Origin: Sphingomonas sp. 35-24ZXX | GTDB lineage: Bacteria > Pseudomonadota > Alphaproteobacteria > Sphingomonadales > Sphingomonadaceae | DNA length: 64,000 nt | Assembly: GCF_000786215.1 (NCBI RefSeq) | Contig: NZ_JROG01000003.1 | Coordinates: 806,001 to 870,000, forward strand | Direction of reading: 5' to 3' | In this document: in pieces, positions 8,414-19,053 of the stretch | Numbering within the stretch: position 1 is the stretch's first letter | Layout of the letters: the number at the start of each line of letters is the position of its first letter | Position numbers and translations under genes: made by a program | Notes under the pieces: model-generated | Seen by the model: only the letters and a program-made list of their open reading frames with translations | The model's database searches: none | What the model was told of the DNA's origin: nothing

Positions 8414-8465
8414 CTCCGGGGCCAGGTTCGGCCGGGTCGCATTAACCTTGCCCAGCCCCGGAAAA
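8410..8465. repeat. Structured tandem motif, copy B
   Basis: Hairpin with arms CCGGGGC (8416-8422) and GCCCCGG (8455-8461), flanked by TTTT and AAAA, with the loop segment GGCCGGGTCGCATTAACC. Compared with copy A the loop is nearly unchanged, while stem positions differ in a way that keeps pairing. The copy ends 22 bases from the stop of the Crp-type gene. Confidence 0.6.
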
Positions 8466-8486
8466 CTTGAAAACTCGTGTCGTGGC

Positions 8487-9170
8487 TCAGGCGGCCTCGG
8501 ATATCTCCAGCAATGTCTCGCGGTCGATAATCTTGACCCTGCCCTGCTCCAGCTCGATCAACCCGGCATCGGACCAGGCTGACAGTTGCCGATTAATCTG
8601 TTCTCGTGACAATCCCGCGAACGTGCCAAGCTCGCTCTGGCTCAGGTCCAGCTTCAGCTTGCCCTCGTTCGCGCCCGAGACCATCAGGCGCAGCAGATAG
8701 CGCGCCAGCCTGGGCCCGGAGGTGAAGGCTCGGTCTGCCTCGATCACGTCGTTCGCCTGCCGCAGCCGCTTGGCCATCACCCGCAGCATCCGCCGCGGCA
8801 TCGCCACATGCCGCTCGGCAATTTCCTCGAAGGCCGGCCGCGACAGCGACAGCGCCGTCAGTTCGGTCAGTGCCTCGATCGACGCCGTGCGCGGTCCGCC
8901 GTCCAGAAATGCGATCTCGCCGATGACATAGCCTGGCTCGGCATAATCGAGCACGATCTCGTGCCCGTTGCTCGCCACCATGCTCACCCGGGCAAAGCCG
9001 GTGAGGATGATCAGCAGGTTGTCGCCATCATCGCCCTGCCCCATCAGCTCCTGCCCCTTGCGGTAGCGGACAAAATGACCGCGCAGGATGATGTCGGACA
9101 GTTCGTCGGTTTCGCAATCTGCAAACAGGCTGTGGCTGGCCAACAACTCGGCAAGCTCATTCGCGTGCAT
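8487..9170 (-). CDS. Crp/Fnr family transcriptional regulator
   Basis: 227 residues. The N-terminal cyclic-nucleotide-binding fold (about residues 10-125) includes GDDGDNLLIILTGFARVSM and GEIAFLDGGPRTASIEA, close to the phosphate-binding cassette GEMA-LDGxPRSA. The C-terminal winged helix-turn-helix (about 160-220) has LDLSQSELGTFAGLSREQINRQLSAW as recognition region. No N-terminal cysteine cluster is present, so it is not an oxygen-sensing Fnr; whether it binds cAMP cannot be told. Its own 3' flank carries two structured motifs and a likely terminator. No neighbouring gene hints at the regulon. Confidence 0.92.
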   Translation of the reverse strand: MHANELAELLASHSLFADCETDELSDIILRGHFVRYRKGQELMGQGDDGDNLLIILTGFARVSMVASNGHEIVLDYAEPGYVIGEIAFLDGGPRTASIEALTELTALSLSRPAFEEIAERHVAMPRRMLRVMAKRLRQANDVIEADRAFTSGPRLARYLLRLMVSGANEGKLKLDLSQSELGTFAGLSREQINRQLSAWSDAGLIELEQGRVKIIDRETLLEISEAA

Positions 9171-9479
9171 GATCGCCCCCTATCCCTTCCTTTCTGTCGG
9201 CCTGGGCCCCGCCTGAGCAATTTTGCTTCAGCCGCCCTGTACCCGCCGACAGGTCTGTATTTCCACGAATCGCTTTACGCCGCTGTGCGCCAGCGCACAA
9301 CAATGTCACTTAGAGTAAATTTCGGGTAAGGCGGTGTGGTAAATTGGGGCGAAGCGCGAGAAAATCGTGGCAGAACGCTGGCTTGGCCCGCTTCGGTTAA
9401 TCCCAGGCTGTCAAAACGCTTTCAGACATTAACCCCCTTAAAAAGGGGGTAACATAGGCTGGCCCGATCGGACCCGAGC
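9171..9479. other. Spacer between pyrG and the Crp-type gene
   Basis: No gene is seen in these 309 bases. The only structure noted is an 8-base inverted repeat, ACCCCCTT/AAGGGGGT (9432-9439 and 9443-9450), about 30 bases past the pyrG stop. It could terminate pyrG but has no U-tract after the stem. The promoter of the Crp-type gene must lie here, but no convincing hexamers were identified. Confidence 0.4.
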
Positions 9480-11117
9480 TCAGACCAGCCGGCTCTGCGC
9501 GACGGCCGCTTCGATGAAGCTTGCGAACAGCGGATGCGGATCGAACGGCTTGCTCTTGAGCTCGGGATGATATTGCACCCCGACGAACCAGCTGTGATCG
9601 GGCCGCTCGACGATTTCGGGCAGCACGCCATCGGGGGACATTCCGGAGAAGACCAGACCGCCCTGTTCCAGGCGGTCGTGATAGGCGGTGTTGACCTCGT
9701 AGCGATGGCGATGCCGCTCGCTGATCGTATCGCTGCCATAGATGCCGCGCACCCGGCTGTTTCCGGACAGCTTGGCGGGGAACGCGCCCAGGCGCATCGT
9801 GCCACCCAGATCGCCCTCGGCGCTCCGCTTCTGCAGGCCGGATTCGCCCATCCATTCGGTGATCAGGCCGACGATGGGCTCTGCGGTTTCGCCGAATTCG
9901 GTGGTCGATGCCGCTGCAATGCCCGATGTGTTGCGGGCCGCCTCGATGCACGCCATCTGCATACCCAGGCAGATGCCGAAGAACGGCACGTTGCGTTCAC
10001 GCGCGAAGCGCACGGAGAGAATCTTGCCTTCGCTGCCGCGCTCGCCGAAGCCGCCGGGAACCAGAATGCCGTGCATCGGCTCGAGCACCGCGGCAAGCTC
10101 GTCATCGGGCAGCTTCTCGAACAGCTCGGCATCGAGCCATTTGACATGCACCTTGACCCGGTTGGCGAGGCCACCATGCACCAGCGCCTCGTGCAGCGAC
10201 TTGTAGGCATCCTGCAGGCCGACATATTTGCCGACGACGCCGATCGTCACTTCGCCCTCTGGGTGCTCGTGCCGCTCCATGATGTCGTGCCAGCGCGACA
10301 GGTTGGGCGCGGGCGCATCCTCGATCCCGAATGCGCGCAGCACTTCGCGGTCCAGGCCTTCGGCGTGATATTGGGTCGGCACGGCATAGATGCTCTTGGC
10401 ATCGAGCGCCGGGATGACCGCTTCCTTGCGAACGTTGCAGAACTGCGCGATTTTCGCGCGGTCCGATTCGGGCAGAGGATGCTCGCAGCGGCACAGCAGA
10501 ATGTCGGGCTGGATTCCAAGCGACGTCAACTCGCGCACGCTGTGCTGCGTCGGCTTGGTCTTCAGCTCGCCTGCGGCTGCAATATAGGGCACTAGGGTCA
10601 CATGGACGAAGACGGTGTTCTCGCGGCCGATCTCGTTGCGCAGCTGGCGGATCGCCTCGATGAACGGCAGGCTTTCGATATCGCCGACGGTTCCGCCGAT
10701 CTCGCACAATACGAAATCGAGGTCTTCGGTCTCGGCCTGTGCGAATTCCTTGATCGCGTCGGTGACGTGCGGGATGACCTGCACGGTCGCACCGAGATAA
10801 TCGCCGCGCCGCTCGCGCTGGATGATCGTCTGGTAGATGCGGCCCGAGGTGACATTGTCCGACTGGCGCGCCGAGACGCCGGTAAAGCGTTCGTAATGGC
10901 CAAGGTCGAGATCAGTCTCCGCGCCATCATCGGTCACATAGACCTCGCCGTGCTGATAGGGCGACATCGTGCCCGGATCGACGTTGAGATACGGATCGAA
11001 CTTGCGGATGCGCACGCGGAACCCGCGCGCCTGCAGCAGCGCGCCAAGGCTGGCGGCCATCAGGCCTTTGCCAAGGGAGGAAACCACGCCGCCGGTGATG
11101 AAAATATAACGCGCCAT
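9480..11117 (-). CDS. pyrG: CTP synthase
   Basis: 545 residues, the usual length. It converts UTP to CTP using ATP and glutamine. The synthetase domain begins [25 protein letters not shown] and includes [27 protein letters not shown] and [15 protein letters not shown]. The C-terminal glutamine amidotransferase carries the oxyanion segment GGFGERG, the nucleophile Cys in [11 protein letters not shown] and the His/Glu pair in [10 protein letters not shown]. It is cytoplasmic. The secG gene lies upstream on the same strand (gap of about 100 bases); secG-pyrG adjacency is common in this group. Confidence 0.98.
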   Translation of the reverse strand: MARYIFITGGVVSSLGKGLMAASLGALLQARGFRVRIRKFDPYLNVDPGTMSPYQHGEVYVTDDGAETDLDLGHYERFTGVSARQSDNVTSGRIYQTIIQRERRGDYLGATVQVIPHVTDAIKEFAQAETEDLDFVLCEIGGTVGDIESLPFIEAIRQLRNEIGRENTVFVHVTLVPYIAAAGELKTKPTQHSVRELTSLGIQPDILLCRCEHPLPESDRAKIAQFCNVRKEAVIPALDAKSIYAVPTQYHAEGLDREVLRAFGIEDAPAPNLSRWHDIMERHEHPEGEVTIGVVGKYVGLQDAYKSLHEALVHGGLANRVKVHVKWLDAELFEKLPDDELAAVLEPMHGILVPGGFGERGSEGKILSVRFARERNVPFFGICLGMQMACIEAARNTSGIAAASTTEFGETAEPIVGLITEWMGESGLQKRSAEGDLGGTMRLGAFPAKLSGNSRVRGIYGSDTISERHRHRYEVNTAYHDRLEQGGLVFSGMSPDGVLPEIVERPDHSWFVGVQYHPELKSKPFDPHPLFASFIEAAVAQSRLV

Positions 11118-11218
11118 GGGACCAACTCGTTAGCCGTTCACGCGCAAGGCTGACAAGCGCGCGAATCCGCAGGGAAAACAAAAAACTGTGAACAGGCCGT
11201 ACGACACGGCCGGCATGA

Positions 11219-11671
11219 TCAGTTGGCGGCAGGAGCCTCGCCAGCTGGTGCGGCATCGCCTGCCGGAGCCGCAGGCGCCGGAGCTTGCGTTGCCGGCGCA
11301 CCGGTCTGCGCGCCCGCTGCAGACAGCGGATCGCCCGATGCCGGCATGCCCGGAGTCGCGGGCGCAGGAGCGGTCAGCGGATCGGTGATCGGCGCCGCGG
11401 CACCGCGCTGGAGCGAGGTATCGATGTCGCCGGTCGAATGCATGTTCGCCGCCATCACCGCCAGCACGATGCTGAGCAGCACGAACAAGGTCGCCAGCAC
11501 CGCCGTGGTCCGGGTGAGCAGGTCACCTGCGCCGCGGGCCGACATCAGGCCGTTGGGGCTGCCCCCCACGCCCAGCGCACCACCTTCGGAACGCTGCATC
11601 AGGATGACACCCACCAGAGCCGCCGCAATCAGCGTCTGCACGATGGTGATGAACAGGAAAATCGACGACAT
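11219..11671 (-). CDS. secG: Preprotein translocase subunit SecG
   Basis: 150 residues. Two transmembrane helices (about 3-25 and 52-75) flank the cytoplasmic loop MQRSEGGALGVGGSPNGLMSARG, which is diagnostic of SecG. SecG assists SecA-driven protein export through SecYE. The long Ala/Pro-rich tail (about residues 90-150, PAPATPGMPASGDPL and onward) is the extension seen in alphaproteobacterial SecG. tpiA lies upstream on the same strand. Confidence 0.93.
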   Translation of the reverse strand: MSSIFLFITIVQTLIAAALVGVILMQRSEGGALGVGGSPNGLMSARGAGDLLTRTTAVLATLFVLLSIVLAVMAANMHSTGDIDTSLQRGAAAPITDPLTAPAPATPGMPASGDPLSAAGAQTGAPATQAPAPAAPAGDAAPAGEAPAAN

Positions 11672-11780
11672 GTATGGTCAGACCCAGCAATAAGACTTCA
11701 AGTTGCCGCGCACATAGCGATTGCGCCCCGCCAGCGCAACCGGCGCGGTGGAACGCTGGACAGTGTGCGGCAGCGGTGGT

Positions 11781-12527
11781 TCAGCGCGGCGCAGCTTCGA
11801 TGATCGGAACGAAGGTTTCCGCCTTCAGGCTGGCACCGCCGACCAGCGCCCCGCCGACATCGGCCAGCGCCAAGATTTCGGCGGCATTGCCGGCATTGAC
11901 CGAGCCGCCATAGAGAATGCGCACGCCCTTGCCCGCCTCGCCCAGCTTTTCGACCAGGGTTGCGCGCAGCGCGGCATGCATCGCGGCGATATCGTCCGAC
12001 ACCGGAACCCGGCCCGTGCCGATCGCCCAGACCGGTTCATAAGCCACCGACAGCCAGTCGCCCGTCGCAGAGGCAGGCAGGGATGCCGCCAGCTGCGCCG
12101 TGACGATGGGAATGGCATTGCCGGAGTCGCGCTCGTCGAGAGTCTCGCCAACGCACAGGATCGCTCCCATGCCGGCGGCGTGCAGCGCCTCGGCCTTGGC
12201 GTTGACATCGGCGTCGGTCTCGCCCTGGTCGGCGCGGCGCTCGGAATGGCCGATGATCGAATAAGTCGCGCCTGCCTCGCGGATCATCGCAGCCGAAAGA
12301 TTGCCGGTGTGCGCGCCAGATGCCTTGGCGTGGCAATCCTGCGCACCAATGTGCACCGGCCCGGAAGCACCGGCGAAAGCGGCGATCAGCGTGGCAGGCG
12401 GGCAGATGCCGACATCGACGCCTTCATTGCCCGCCGCTGCATCCGCGATCGCGCGCAGCACCGCGACATCGGCCGCGCTGCCGTTCATCTTCCAGTTGCC
12501 CACGATATACGATGTAAGCTGCGCCAT
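11781..12527 (-). CDS. tpiA: Triosephosphate isomerase
   Basis: 248 residues, full length. It interconverts dihydroxyacetone phosphate and glyceraldehyde 3-phosphate. Visible motifs: VGNWKMNG with the substrate Lys, IIGHSERR with the catalytic His, AYEPVWAIGTGRVPV with the catalytic Glu and loop 6, and the phosphate-binding segments LYGGSVN and GALVGGASL. tpiA-secG-pyrG form a minus-strand run that is divergent from ppiD. Confidence 0.98.
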   Translation of the reverse strand: MAQLTSYIVGNWKMNGSAADVAVLRAIADAAAGNEGVDVGICPPATLIAAFAGASGPVHIGAQDCHAKASGAHTGNLSAAMIREAGATYSIIGHSERRADQGETDADVNAKAEALHAAGMGAILCVGETLDERDSGNAIPIVTAQLAASLPASATGDWLSVAYEPVWAIGTGRVPVSDDIAAMHAALRATLVEKLGEAGKGVRILYGGSVNAGNAAEILALADVGGALVGGASLKAETFVPIIEAAPR

Positions 12528-12716
12528 GCCGGTTTGATCCCCTTGCTTTCTGGTTCTGTTGAGCGGGCGGCTAGCAAATCACAACTGGCTTGACCAGCCA
12601 TGGCCGGACCCGCGCTTGGCAAGGGTTGAAGCGGGCGGCAAAGCCCCCTAAAGCCAGCCCGCGTTTTCACAAGGCACTGGCCGCTATCGGGCTGGGGCTG
12701 CATTGCGGACTTTTCG

Positions 12717-14657
12717 ATGATCAGCTTTATTCGTTCCTTCTTCCAGTCCAAGATCGGCCTTGCCGTCAGCTTCATCTTCCTGGCGCTGATTGCCGTCGCC
12801 TTTGCCGCTTCCGACGTCACCGGCGGTGCGACCTTTGGCGGTGTGGGCAGCGAAGCCGTCGCTGAAATCAGCGGAGAAGAGATCGGCACCGGCGAGTTTT
12901 CGACCACGGTGACCAATGCCTTTGGTCAGGTCCGCCAGCAGAACCCGCAGCTCGACATGGCCGCATTCGATGCCCAGGGCGGTATCGACGGCATCCTCGA
13001 ACAGATGGTCGGCAGCTATGCCGCCGCAGCCTTTGCCGACAGCATCGGCCTGGGTGCCAGCAAGCGGCTGGTCGACAGCGAGATCGCCGGAATCCAGGCG
13101 TTCAAGGGCGCGGATGGGCGGTTTGACGAGACGCTGTTCCGCAATGCGCTGGCGCAGCAGGGCCTGACCGAGGCCCGGGTTCGTATCGACATCCAGCGCG
13201 GGCTGCTCAGCGACCAGCTGACCATTCCCGCGACCTTCGGCGCCAAGCTTTCGCAGCAGATGGCACTGCCGTATGCCGGGCTGATCCTGGAAGGCCGCGA
13301 AGGCCAGATCGCCTTCGTTCCCTCCGCCGCGTTCGCGCCGAAGACCGCTCCGACCCAGGCGCAGCTGCAGACCTTCCTCACCCGGAACGCCGCGCGCTAT
13401 CGCATCCCCGAGCGGCGCGTGCTGCGCTATGCGACCTTCCTGACCGATAGCTTCCGTGACCAGGTCAAGGTCAGCGATGCCGAAATTGCCGCGCTCTACA
13501 AGAAGCGCTCGGCCGAGTTCGCCGCGACCGAAAAGCGCGATGTCGAACAGCTGATCGTGCCTACCGAGGCCGCCGCCAAGGCCATCGCGGCCAAGATCAA
13601 TGGTGGCGCCAGCATGGCCACTGCCGCCAAGGAAGCAGGGCTGGAGCCGATCGACCTCGGCCTGCAATCGAAGGAAGACCTGACCGAGACCGCGTCGTCC
13701 GCCGTCGCCAATGCGGTGTTCGCCGCCGCATCGGGCAAGGTCGCCACGCCCGCGCGCTCGCCGCTCGGCTGGCACGTCGTGCGTGTCGACAGCATCGCCG
13801 CGATTGCCGGACGCAGCCTCACGCAGGTCCGCAACCTGCTGGAAAACGAGATTGCACAGGACAAGCTGCGCCAGACCGTTTCTGATTTCACCGCGAACCT
13901 CGAAGACCGCATTGCCGATGGCGCGTCGCTTGCGGACATCGCCAAGGATGAAGGCTTGACGCTGCAGGTCAGCCCCGAGCTGCTGGCCAATGGCCAGGCG
14001 CCCGGCAAGCCCGATTTCGCTCCGATCGGCGCGTATCAGGCGATGCTGCCGATCGCCTTCGGGCTTGAGGAAGACGCAGGACCCCAGCTGGTCGAAGTGC
14101 AGCAGGGCAAGGAATTTGCCGTGTTCGAGGTGCAGGACATCAAGCGCGCCGCCCCGCCGCCGCTCGCCAGCATCCGCGATCGCGTCGCGCGCGACTGGGC
14201 GCTGGCGCAGGGCCTGTCCGCTGCCAAGACGCTCGCGGACAGCATCGCCAAGGCGCGCAACCCCGCAGCACTCGCCAAGGCGGTCAGCAGTGCATCGGTT
14301 CCGCTGCCCGGTATCGAGCAGATCGCCACCAACCGCCAGACGATCATGCAGCAGCAGGACCGCGTGCCGCCGCCGGTGGCGCTGCTGTTCAGCATGGCCG
14401 AAGGCACCACCAAGGTTCTCGAGGGGCCCGACCGGACCGGCTGGTTCGTTGTCCATCTGACCAAGATCAACCGCGGCGATGCCAGCAAGGTGCCGCAGCT
14501 GCTCGCGCTCACCCAGACCCAGCTGGGCCAGGTGGTGGCCGACGAATATGGCCAGCAGCTGATCGCGGCGATGAAGGCCGATGCCAAGGTGCAGCGCAAT
14601 CCCAAGGCGATCAAGCGCGTCAAGGACCAGCTCACCGGCCGCAATCAGGAAAATTGA
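12717..14657 (+). CDS. ppiD: Membrane-anchored periplasmic peptidyl-prolyl isomerase, PpiD/SurA type
   Basis: 646 residues. An N-terminal anchor (IGLAVSFIFLALIAVAFAAS, about 13-32) follows a short MISFIRSFFQSK cytoplasmic stretch, as in PpiD. An SurA-like N domain comes next (MVGSYAAAAFADSIGLGASKRLVDSEIA and AFKGADGRFDETLFRNALAQQGL), then parvulin-like regions (for example ASGKVATPARSPLGWHVVRVDSI). It should help fold proteins leaving the Sec translocon in the periplasm. It heads a tightly packed operon: its TGA overlaps the trpE ATG (TGATG). Confidence 0.9.
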   Translation: MISFIRSFFQSKIGLAVSFIFLALIAVAFAASDVTGGATFGGVGSEAVAEISGEEIGTGEFSTTVTNAFGQVRQQNPQLDMAAFDAQGGIDGILEQMVGSYAAAAFADSIGLGASKRLVDSEIAGIQAFKGADGRFDETLFRNALAQQGLTEARVRIDIQRGLLSDQLTIPATFGAKLSQQMALPYAGLILEGREGQIAFVPSAAFAPKTAPTQAQLQTFLTRNAARYRIPERRVLRYATFLTDSFRDQVKVSDAEIAALYKKRSAEFAATEKRDVEQLIVPTEAAAKAIAAKINGGASMATAAKEAGLEPIDLGLQSKEDLTETASSAVANAVFAAASGKVATPARSPLGWHVVRVDSIAAIAGRSLTQVRNLLENEIAQDKLRQTVSDFTANLEDRIADGASLADIAKDEGLTLQVSPELLANGQAPGKPDFAPIGAYQAMLPIAFGLEEDAGPQLVEVQQGKEFAVFEVQDIKRAAPPPLASIRDRVARDWALAQGLSAAKTLADSIAKARNPAALAKAVSSASVPLPGIEQIATNRQTIMQQQDRVPPPVALLFSMAEGTTKVLEGPDRTGWFVVHLTKINRGDASKVPQLLALTQTQLGQVVADEYGQQLIAAMKADAKVQRNPKAIKRVKDQLTGRNQEN

Positions 14658-16177
14658 TGTCCGGGGCGGCGAGCCACAATCGGGCCGAGGCCGCGCGTGC
14701 GCTGGCTAACGGTCAGTCGGCGCTGATCTGGCGGCGGCGCATTGCAGACACCGAAACCCCGGTGTCGGCGGCGCTCAAGCTGATCGAGCCCGAGCGCGGC
14801 GACTTCCTGCTCGAATCGGTCGAGGGCGGCGAAACGCGCGCACGGCACAGCTTTGTCGGCCTTGCGCCCGATCTCGTGTTCCGCGCCTCGGGCGATGCGG
14901 CGGAGATCAATACCCGCTGGACCAGCGACCGCGCCGCCTTCGCGCCCTGCGCGGCAGGTTCGCTCGATGCTCTGCGCGCGCTCGCCGAGCGGTGCCGGAT
15001 GGAGGTCCCGTCCGAACTACCGCGGGCGCTGGCGTTTCTGGTCGGCTATTTCGGTTACGAAACCATCGGGCTGGTCGAGAAACTGCCGCGCGCGCCGCAA
15101 TCCGAACTGGCCTTGCCCGACATGCTGTTCGTGCGCCCCACGGTGCTGCTGATCTTCGACCGGCTGAAGGACGAACTGTTCCTGATCGCGCCGATCTGGG
15201 CCGGCGATATCGATGCCGACAAGGCGATCGCCGCCGCCGAAGAACGGCTGGATGCCGCCGAGCGTGCGCTGCAGGCACCGCTTCCTGCACCCGTGCGCGA
15301 TGCCTCGCTCGATCCCGAAACCCTGATCCCTCAGCCGACGCTGCCGCCCGGCCGCTATGGCGAGATGGTGCTCAAGGCCAAGGACTATATCGAGGCGGGC
15401 GACGTCTTTCAGGTCGTGCTCGCGCAAAGGTTCACCGCGCCGTTCACGCTGCCGCCGATCGAGCTTTATCGCGCGCTGCGCCGGGTAAACCCCTCGCCCT
15501 TCCTCTATTTCCTCGACCTTCCCGGCCTCGCGCTGATCGGGTCGAGCCCGGAGATCCTGGTGCGGGTGCGCGATGGCGAGGTCACAATCCGCCCGATCGC
15601 CGGCACCCGCCCGCGCGGCAAGACCCCGGCGGAAGATCTCGAGAACCGCACCAGCCTGCTCGCCGACCCCAAGGAACTGGCCGAACACCAGATGCTGCTC
15701 GATCTGGGCCGCAACGATGTCGGCCGCGTCGCCAAGGCAGGCACGGTGCGCGTCACCGACAGCTTCACCGTCGAACAGTACAGCCATGTGATGCACATCG
15801 TCAGCAATGTCGTGGGCGAGCTGGTCGACAACCGCGATGCTATCGACGCGCTGTTTGCGGGCTTCCCGGCGGGCACCGTCAGCGGCGCGCCCAAGGTGCG
15901 CGCGTGCGAAGTGATCGCCTCGCTCGAGCCCGAAACGCGCGGCGCCTATGCTGGCGGCGTCGGCTATTTCGCGCCCGATGGCTCGGTCGACAGCTGCATC
16001 GTGCTACGCACCGCGATCGTCCGCGATGGCACGATGCACGTCCAGGCCGGTGCCGGCATTGTCGCCGACAGCGTGCCCGAATATGAACAGCGCGAATGCG
16101 AAGCCAAGGCAGGCGCTCTCTTCGCCGCCGCCCGCGAGGCCGTTCGCCTCGCCATTGAAACGGGGTACGGGCAGTGA
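14657..16177 (+). CDS. trpE: Anthranilate synthase component I
   Basis: 506 residues. It converts chorismate to anthranilate with TrpG. The chorismate-binding core is clear: [84 protein letters not shown] and [13 protein letters not shown]. The N-terminal regulatory region contains LLESVEGGE, the tryptophan-feedback motif. The ATG at 14657 follows AGGA (14648-14651) and overlaps the ppiD stop; an in-frame TTG three bases earlier is unlikely to be used. No leader peptide or attenuator precedes trpE, because it is coupled to ppiD. Confidence 0.97.
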   Translation: MSGAASHNRAEAARALANGQSALIWRRRIADTETPVSAALKLIEPERGDFLLESVEGGETRARHSFVGLAPDLVFRASGDAAEINTRWTSDRAAFAPCAAGSLDALRALAERCRMEVPSELPRALAFLVGYFGYETIGLVEKLPRAPQSELALPDMLFVRPTVLLIFDRLKDELFLIAPIWAGDIDADKAIAAAEERLDAAERALQAPLPAPVRDASLDPETLIPQPTLPPGRYGEMVLKAKDYIEAGDVFQVVLAQRFTAPFTLPPIELYRALRRVNPSPFLYFLDLPGLALIGSSPEILVRVRDGEVTIRPIAGTRPRGKTPAEDLENRTSLLADPKELAEHQMLLDLGRNDVGRVAKAGTVRVTDSFTVEQYSHVMHIVSNVVGELVDNRDAIDALFAGFPAGTVSGAPKVRACEVIASLEPETRGAYAGGVGYFAPDGSVDSCIVLRTAIVRDGTMHVQAGAGIVADSVPEYEQRECEAKAGALFAAAREAVRLAIETGYGQ

Positions 16178-16794
16178 TCCTCGTCATCGATAACTACGAC
16201 AGCTTTACCTACAACCTGGTCCATTACCTGATGGAGCTGGGCGCGGATGTGCGCGTGGAACGCAACGATGCGCTCACTGCGCGCGAGGCGCTGGCGACCA
16301 ATGCGCAGGCGTTTCTGATCTCGCCGGGGCCGTGCACGCCCAATGAGGCGGGGATTTCGCTCGATCTGGTCGCAGCCTGCGCCGATGCCGGAAAGCCCTT
16401 GCTGGGCGTGTGCCTGGGGCACCAGTCGATCGGCCAGTATTTTGGCGGCGAGGTCATTCGCGGCGGGCTGATGCACGGCAAGACATCGCCGGTGGAGCAT
16501 GACGATACCGGACTTTTTGCAGGCCTCCCCTCGCCCTTCCTCGCGACGCGCTACCACTCTCTGGTGGTGCCCGAGGCGAGCCTGCCGCGCGAGATGATCG
16601 TCAACGCCCGCGTCGCGGTGAGCGACGGCAGCACGCCGCATGTCATGGGCTTCCGCCACGAAAGCCTGCCGATCCACGGCGTGCAGTTTCATCCTGAAAG
16701 CATCGCGACCGAACACGGCCACCGGATGCTCGCCAATTTCCTGAAAATCGCCGGGCTTGAGGTGAAGCCGATGCGCGCGGACCTGCTAGCATGA
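16174..16794 (+). CDS. trpG: Anthranilate synthase component II (glutamine amidotransferase)
   Basis: 206 residues, a class I amidotransferase supplying ammonia to TrpE. Motifs: [35 protein letters not shown], nucleophile Cys in [17 protein letters not shown] and the His-Glu pair in [14 protein letters not shown]. It starts at a GTG overlapping the trpE stop (GTGA). It may also serve aminodeoxychorismate synthase, as a shared TrpG/PabA does in some bacteria; the sequence cannot decide. Confidence 0.96.
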   Translation: MILVIDNYDSFTYNLVHYLMELGADVRVERNDALTAREALATNAQAFLISPGPCTPNEAGISLDLVAACADAGKPLLGVCLGHQSIGQYFGGEVIRGGLMHGKTSPVEHDDTGLFAGLPSPFLATRYHSLVVPEASLPREMIVNARVAVSDGSTPHVMGFRHESLPIHGVQFHPESIATEHGHRMLANFLKIAGLEVKPMRADLLA

Positions 16795-17792
16795 CCCGGC
16801 TGCCCGACACCACGCATCCGCTGAGCCGCGATGCCGCCGCAGACGCCTTTGCCGCCATTCTCGACGGCACGGTCAGCGACGAGGCGATCGCAGACTTCCT
16901 GGTCGCCCTGTCCGACCGCGGCGAGACCGCGATCGAGATCGCGGCGGCGGCGCAAGGCTTGCGCGACCGGTTGATCCCGATCGCCGCGCCCGAGGGCGCC
17001 ATCGATGTCTGCGGCACCGGTGGCGACGGGCACCACAGCCTCAACGTCTCCACCGCCGTTTCGCTGGTCGTCGCGGCCTGCGACGTGCCGGTCGCCAAGC
17101 ATGGCAACCGCGCTGCCTCCTCCAAGGCGGGTGCGGCCGATACGCTCGAAGCGCTCGGGCTCGACATGACCGCGGCTGGAGCGTCTGCGGAAAAGTCGCT
17201 CGCCGAGATCGGCATCTGCTTCCTGTTCGCGGTCAATCACCATCCCGCGATGCGCCGCATCCAGCCGATCCGCCAGAAGATCGGCAAGCGCACGATCTTC
17301 AACCTGATGGGGCCGCTCGCCAATCCGGCGCGGGTCAAGCGCCAGCTGATCGGCATCGCGCGCCCGGGCTATGTCCATGTCTATGCCGAGGCGCTCGAGA
17401 TGCTGGGCACCGAGCATTCGCTGATCGTTTCGGGTGACGAGGGGCTCGACGAGCTGTCGCTGGCAGGCGGCAACGAGGTTGCCGATATCGGCGCGGACGG
17501 CGTGATCATGAAGCGCTGGTCGGCGAAGGACGCCGGCCTGCCGCACCATCCGATCGAGGCGATCCGTGGCGGCGATGCGGCATATAACGCAGCCGCGCTT
17601 CGCCGCCTGCTGCAGGGCGAGACCGGGCCGTACCGCGATGCGGTGCTACTCAATGCCGCCGCTGCGCTGCTGATCGCGGGCGAGGTCGAAAGCCTTGCCG
17701 AGGGGGCGGAAGAAGCCGCCGAAGCGCTCGACAAGGGGCTGGCCAATGCGCTGCTCAATTGCTGGATAGAGTTTACGAAGGCCGCCGCATGA
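16791..17792 (+). CDS. trpD: Anthranilate phosphoribosyltransferase
   Basis: 333 residues. It transfers phosphoribose from PRPP to anthranilate. The PRPP-binding loop is [39 protein letters not shown] and [36 protein letters not shown] are strongly conserved family segments. Its ATG overlaps the trpG stop (ATGA), so translation is coupled. Confidence 0.97.
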   Translation: MTRLPDTTHPLSRDAAADAFAAILDGTVSDEAIADFLVALSDRGETAIEIAAAAQGLRDRLIPIAAPEGAIDVCGTGGDGHHSLNVSTAVSLVVAACDVPVAKHGNRAASSKAGAADTLEALGLDMTAAGASAEKSLAEIGICFLFAVNHHPAMRRIQPIRQKIGKRTIFNLMGPLANPARVKRQLIGIARPGYVHVYAEALEMLGTEHSLIVSGDEGLDELSLAGGNEVADIGADGVIMKRWSAKDAGLPHHPIEAIRGGDAAYNAAALRRLLQGETGPYRDAVLLNAAAALLIAGEVESLAEGAEEAAEALDKGLANALLNCWIEFTKAAA

Positions 17793-18583
17793 ACAAGCTG
17801 GAAGAAATCTGCTCGGTCAAGATAATCGAGGTCGAACGCCGCAAAGGCCTTGCCTCGCTCGCCGAGATGGAACGGCGTGCGGCATTGGCCAGCGCACCGC
17901 GCGGTTTTGCCCGGGCATTGGCGGAAAAGTCGCAAACCGGGTTCGGCCTGATCGCCGAGATCAAGCGCGCCAGCCCCTCCAAGGGCCTCATCCGCGCCGA
18001 TTTCGATCCGCCCGCGCACGCCGCCGCCTATCAGGCGGGCGGTGGGGCCTGCCTTTCGGTGCTCACCGACGTGCCCTATTTCCAGGGGCATGACGATTTC
18101 CTCGTCGCCGCGCGCGCCGCTTGCGACCTGCCCTGCCTTCGCAAGGACTTCATGGTCGATGTCTGGCAGGTGGCCGAAAGCCGCGCGCTGGGCGCCGATG
18201 CGGTGCTGATCATCGTCGCCGCACTGGACGATGCGACGATGGCCGATATCGAGACCGCCGCGCTGGACCTCGGCATGGATGTGCTGATCGAAGTGCATGA
18301 CGAAAGCGAGCTGGAGCGCGCGCTCAAGCTGCGCTCGCCGCTGATCGGCGTCAACAACCGCGATCTGCGCAGCTTCGAGACCGATATCGCCACCACCGAA
18401 CGCCTGGTGACGCTGATCCCCGAGGGCTATATCGCGGTCTCGGAAAGCGGCATCTACACGCACGACGACTGCCAGCAGCTGAGCCAGCACGGCGTGCGCA
18501 GCTTCCTGGTCGGGGAATCGCTGATGCGGCAGGACGATATCACGCAGGCTACGCGCCAGCTGCTCACCGGGTCAGCAACCTGA
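17789..18583 (+). CDS. trpC: Indole-3-glycerol phosphate synthase
   Basis: 264 residues, a (beta/alpha)8 barrel that closes the indole ring from CdRP. Motifs: [22 protein letters not shown] (catalytic Lys), [53 protein letters not shown] and VAVSESGI-type ([13 protein letters not shown]). The true ATG is at 17789, overlapping the trpD stop (ATGA); the longer frame from 17759 runs inside trpD. trpF, trpB and trpA are not in the window. Confidence 0.97.
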   Translation: MNKLEEICSVKIIEVERRKGLASLAEMERRAALASAPRGFARALAEKSQTGFGLIAEIKRASPSKGLIRADFDPPAHAAAYQAGGGACLSVLTDVPYFQGHDDFLVAARAACDLPCLRKDFMVDVWQVAESRALGADAVLIIVAALDDATMADIETAALDLGMDVLIEVHDESELERALKLRSPLIGVNNRDLRSFETDIATTERLVTLIPEGYIAVSESGIYTHDDCQQLSQHGVRSFLVGESLMRQDDITQATRQLLTGSAT

Positions 18584-19053
18584 TGAGCGACCTCACCCAT
18601 CTCGACGCTTCGGGCGCGGCGCATATGGTGGATGTTTCCGCCAAGCCCGACACGATGCGCGAGGCTGTGGCCGAGGGGATGATCAGCATGGCGCCCGAGG
18701 TGATCGCCGCGATCCGCGCTGGCGACATCAAGAAAGGCGATGTGCTGGGCACCGCCCGCATCGCGGGCATCATGGCCGCCAAGCAGACCAGCAATCTCAT
18801 TCCCTTGTGCCACCCGCTGCCGATCAGCAGCGTTTCGGTCGATTTCGACTATGCCGACACCGGCGTGCGCGTTGAAACGCGCGTGCGCACATCGGGCAAG
18901 ACCGGAGTGGAGATGGAAGCGCTCACCGCCGCCAGCGTCGCGCTGCTGACGATCTACGACATGGCCAAGGCGATGGACAAGGGCATGGTCATCGGTCCTG
19001 TCCGGCTGCTCGCGAAGAGCGGCGGCAAATCGGGCGACTGGACAGCGACCTGA
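18583..19053 (+). CDS. moaC: Cyclic pyranopterin monophosphate synthase
   Basis: 156 residues. It acts in molybdenum-cofactor synthesis, turning the cyclised GTP intermediate made with MoaA into cyclic pyranopterin monophosphate. Family motifs: [73 protein letters not shown] and [12 protein letters not shown] overlaps the trpC stop by one base (TGATG). Its place after trpC suggests co-expression by chromosomal convenience rather than a shared pathway. Confidence 0.97.
   Translation: MSDLTHLDASGAAHMVDVSAKPDTMREAVAEGMISMAPEVIAAIRAGDIKKGDVLGTARIAGIMAAKQTSNLIPLCHPLPISSVSVDFDYADTGVRVETRVRTSGKTGVEMEALTAASVALLTIYDMAKAMDKGMVIGPVRLLAKSGGKSGDWTAT

Noticed and set aside
12684-14456. 590-codon minus-strand frame
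   Set aside because: Antisense to ppiD; no domain and skewed composition.
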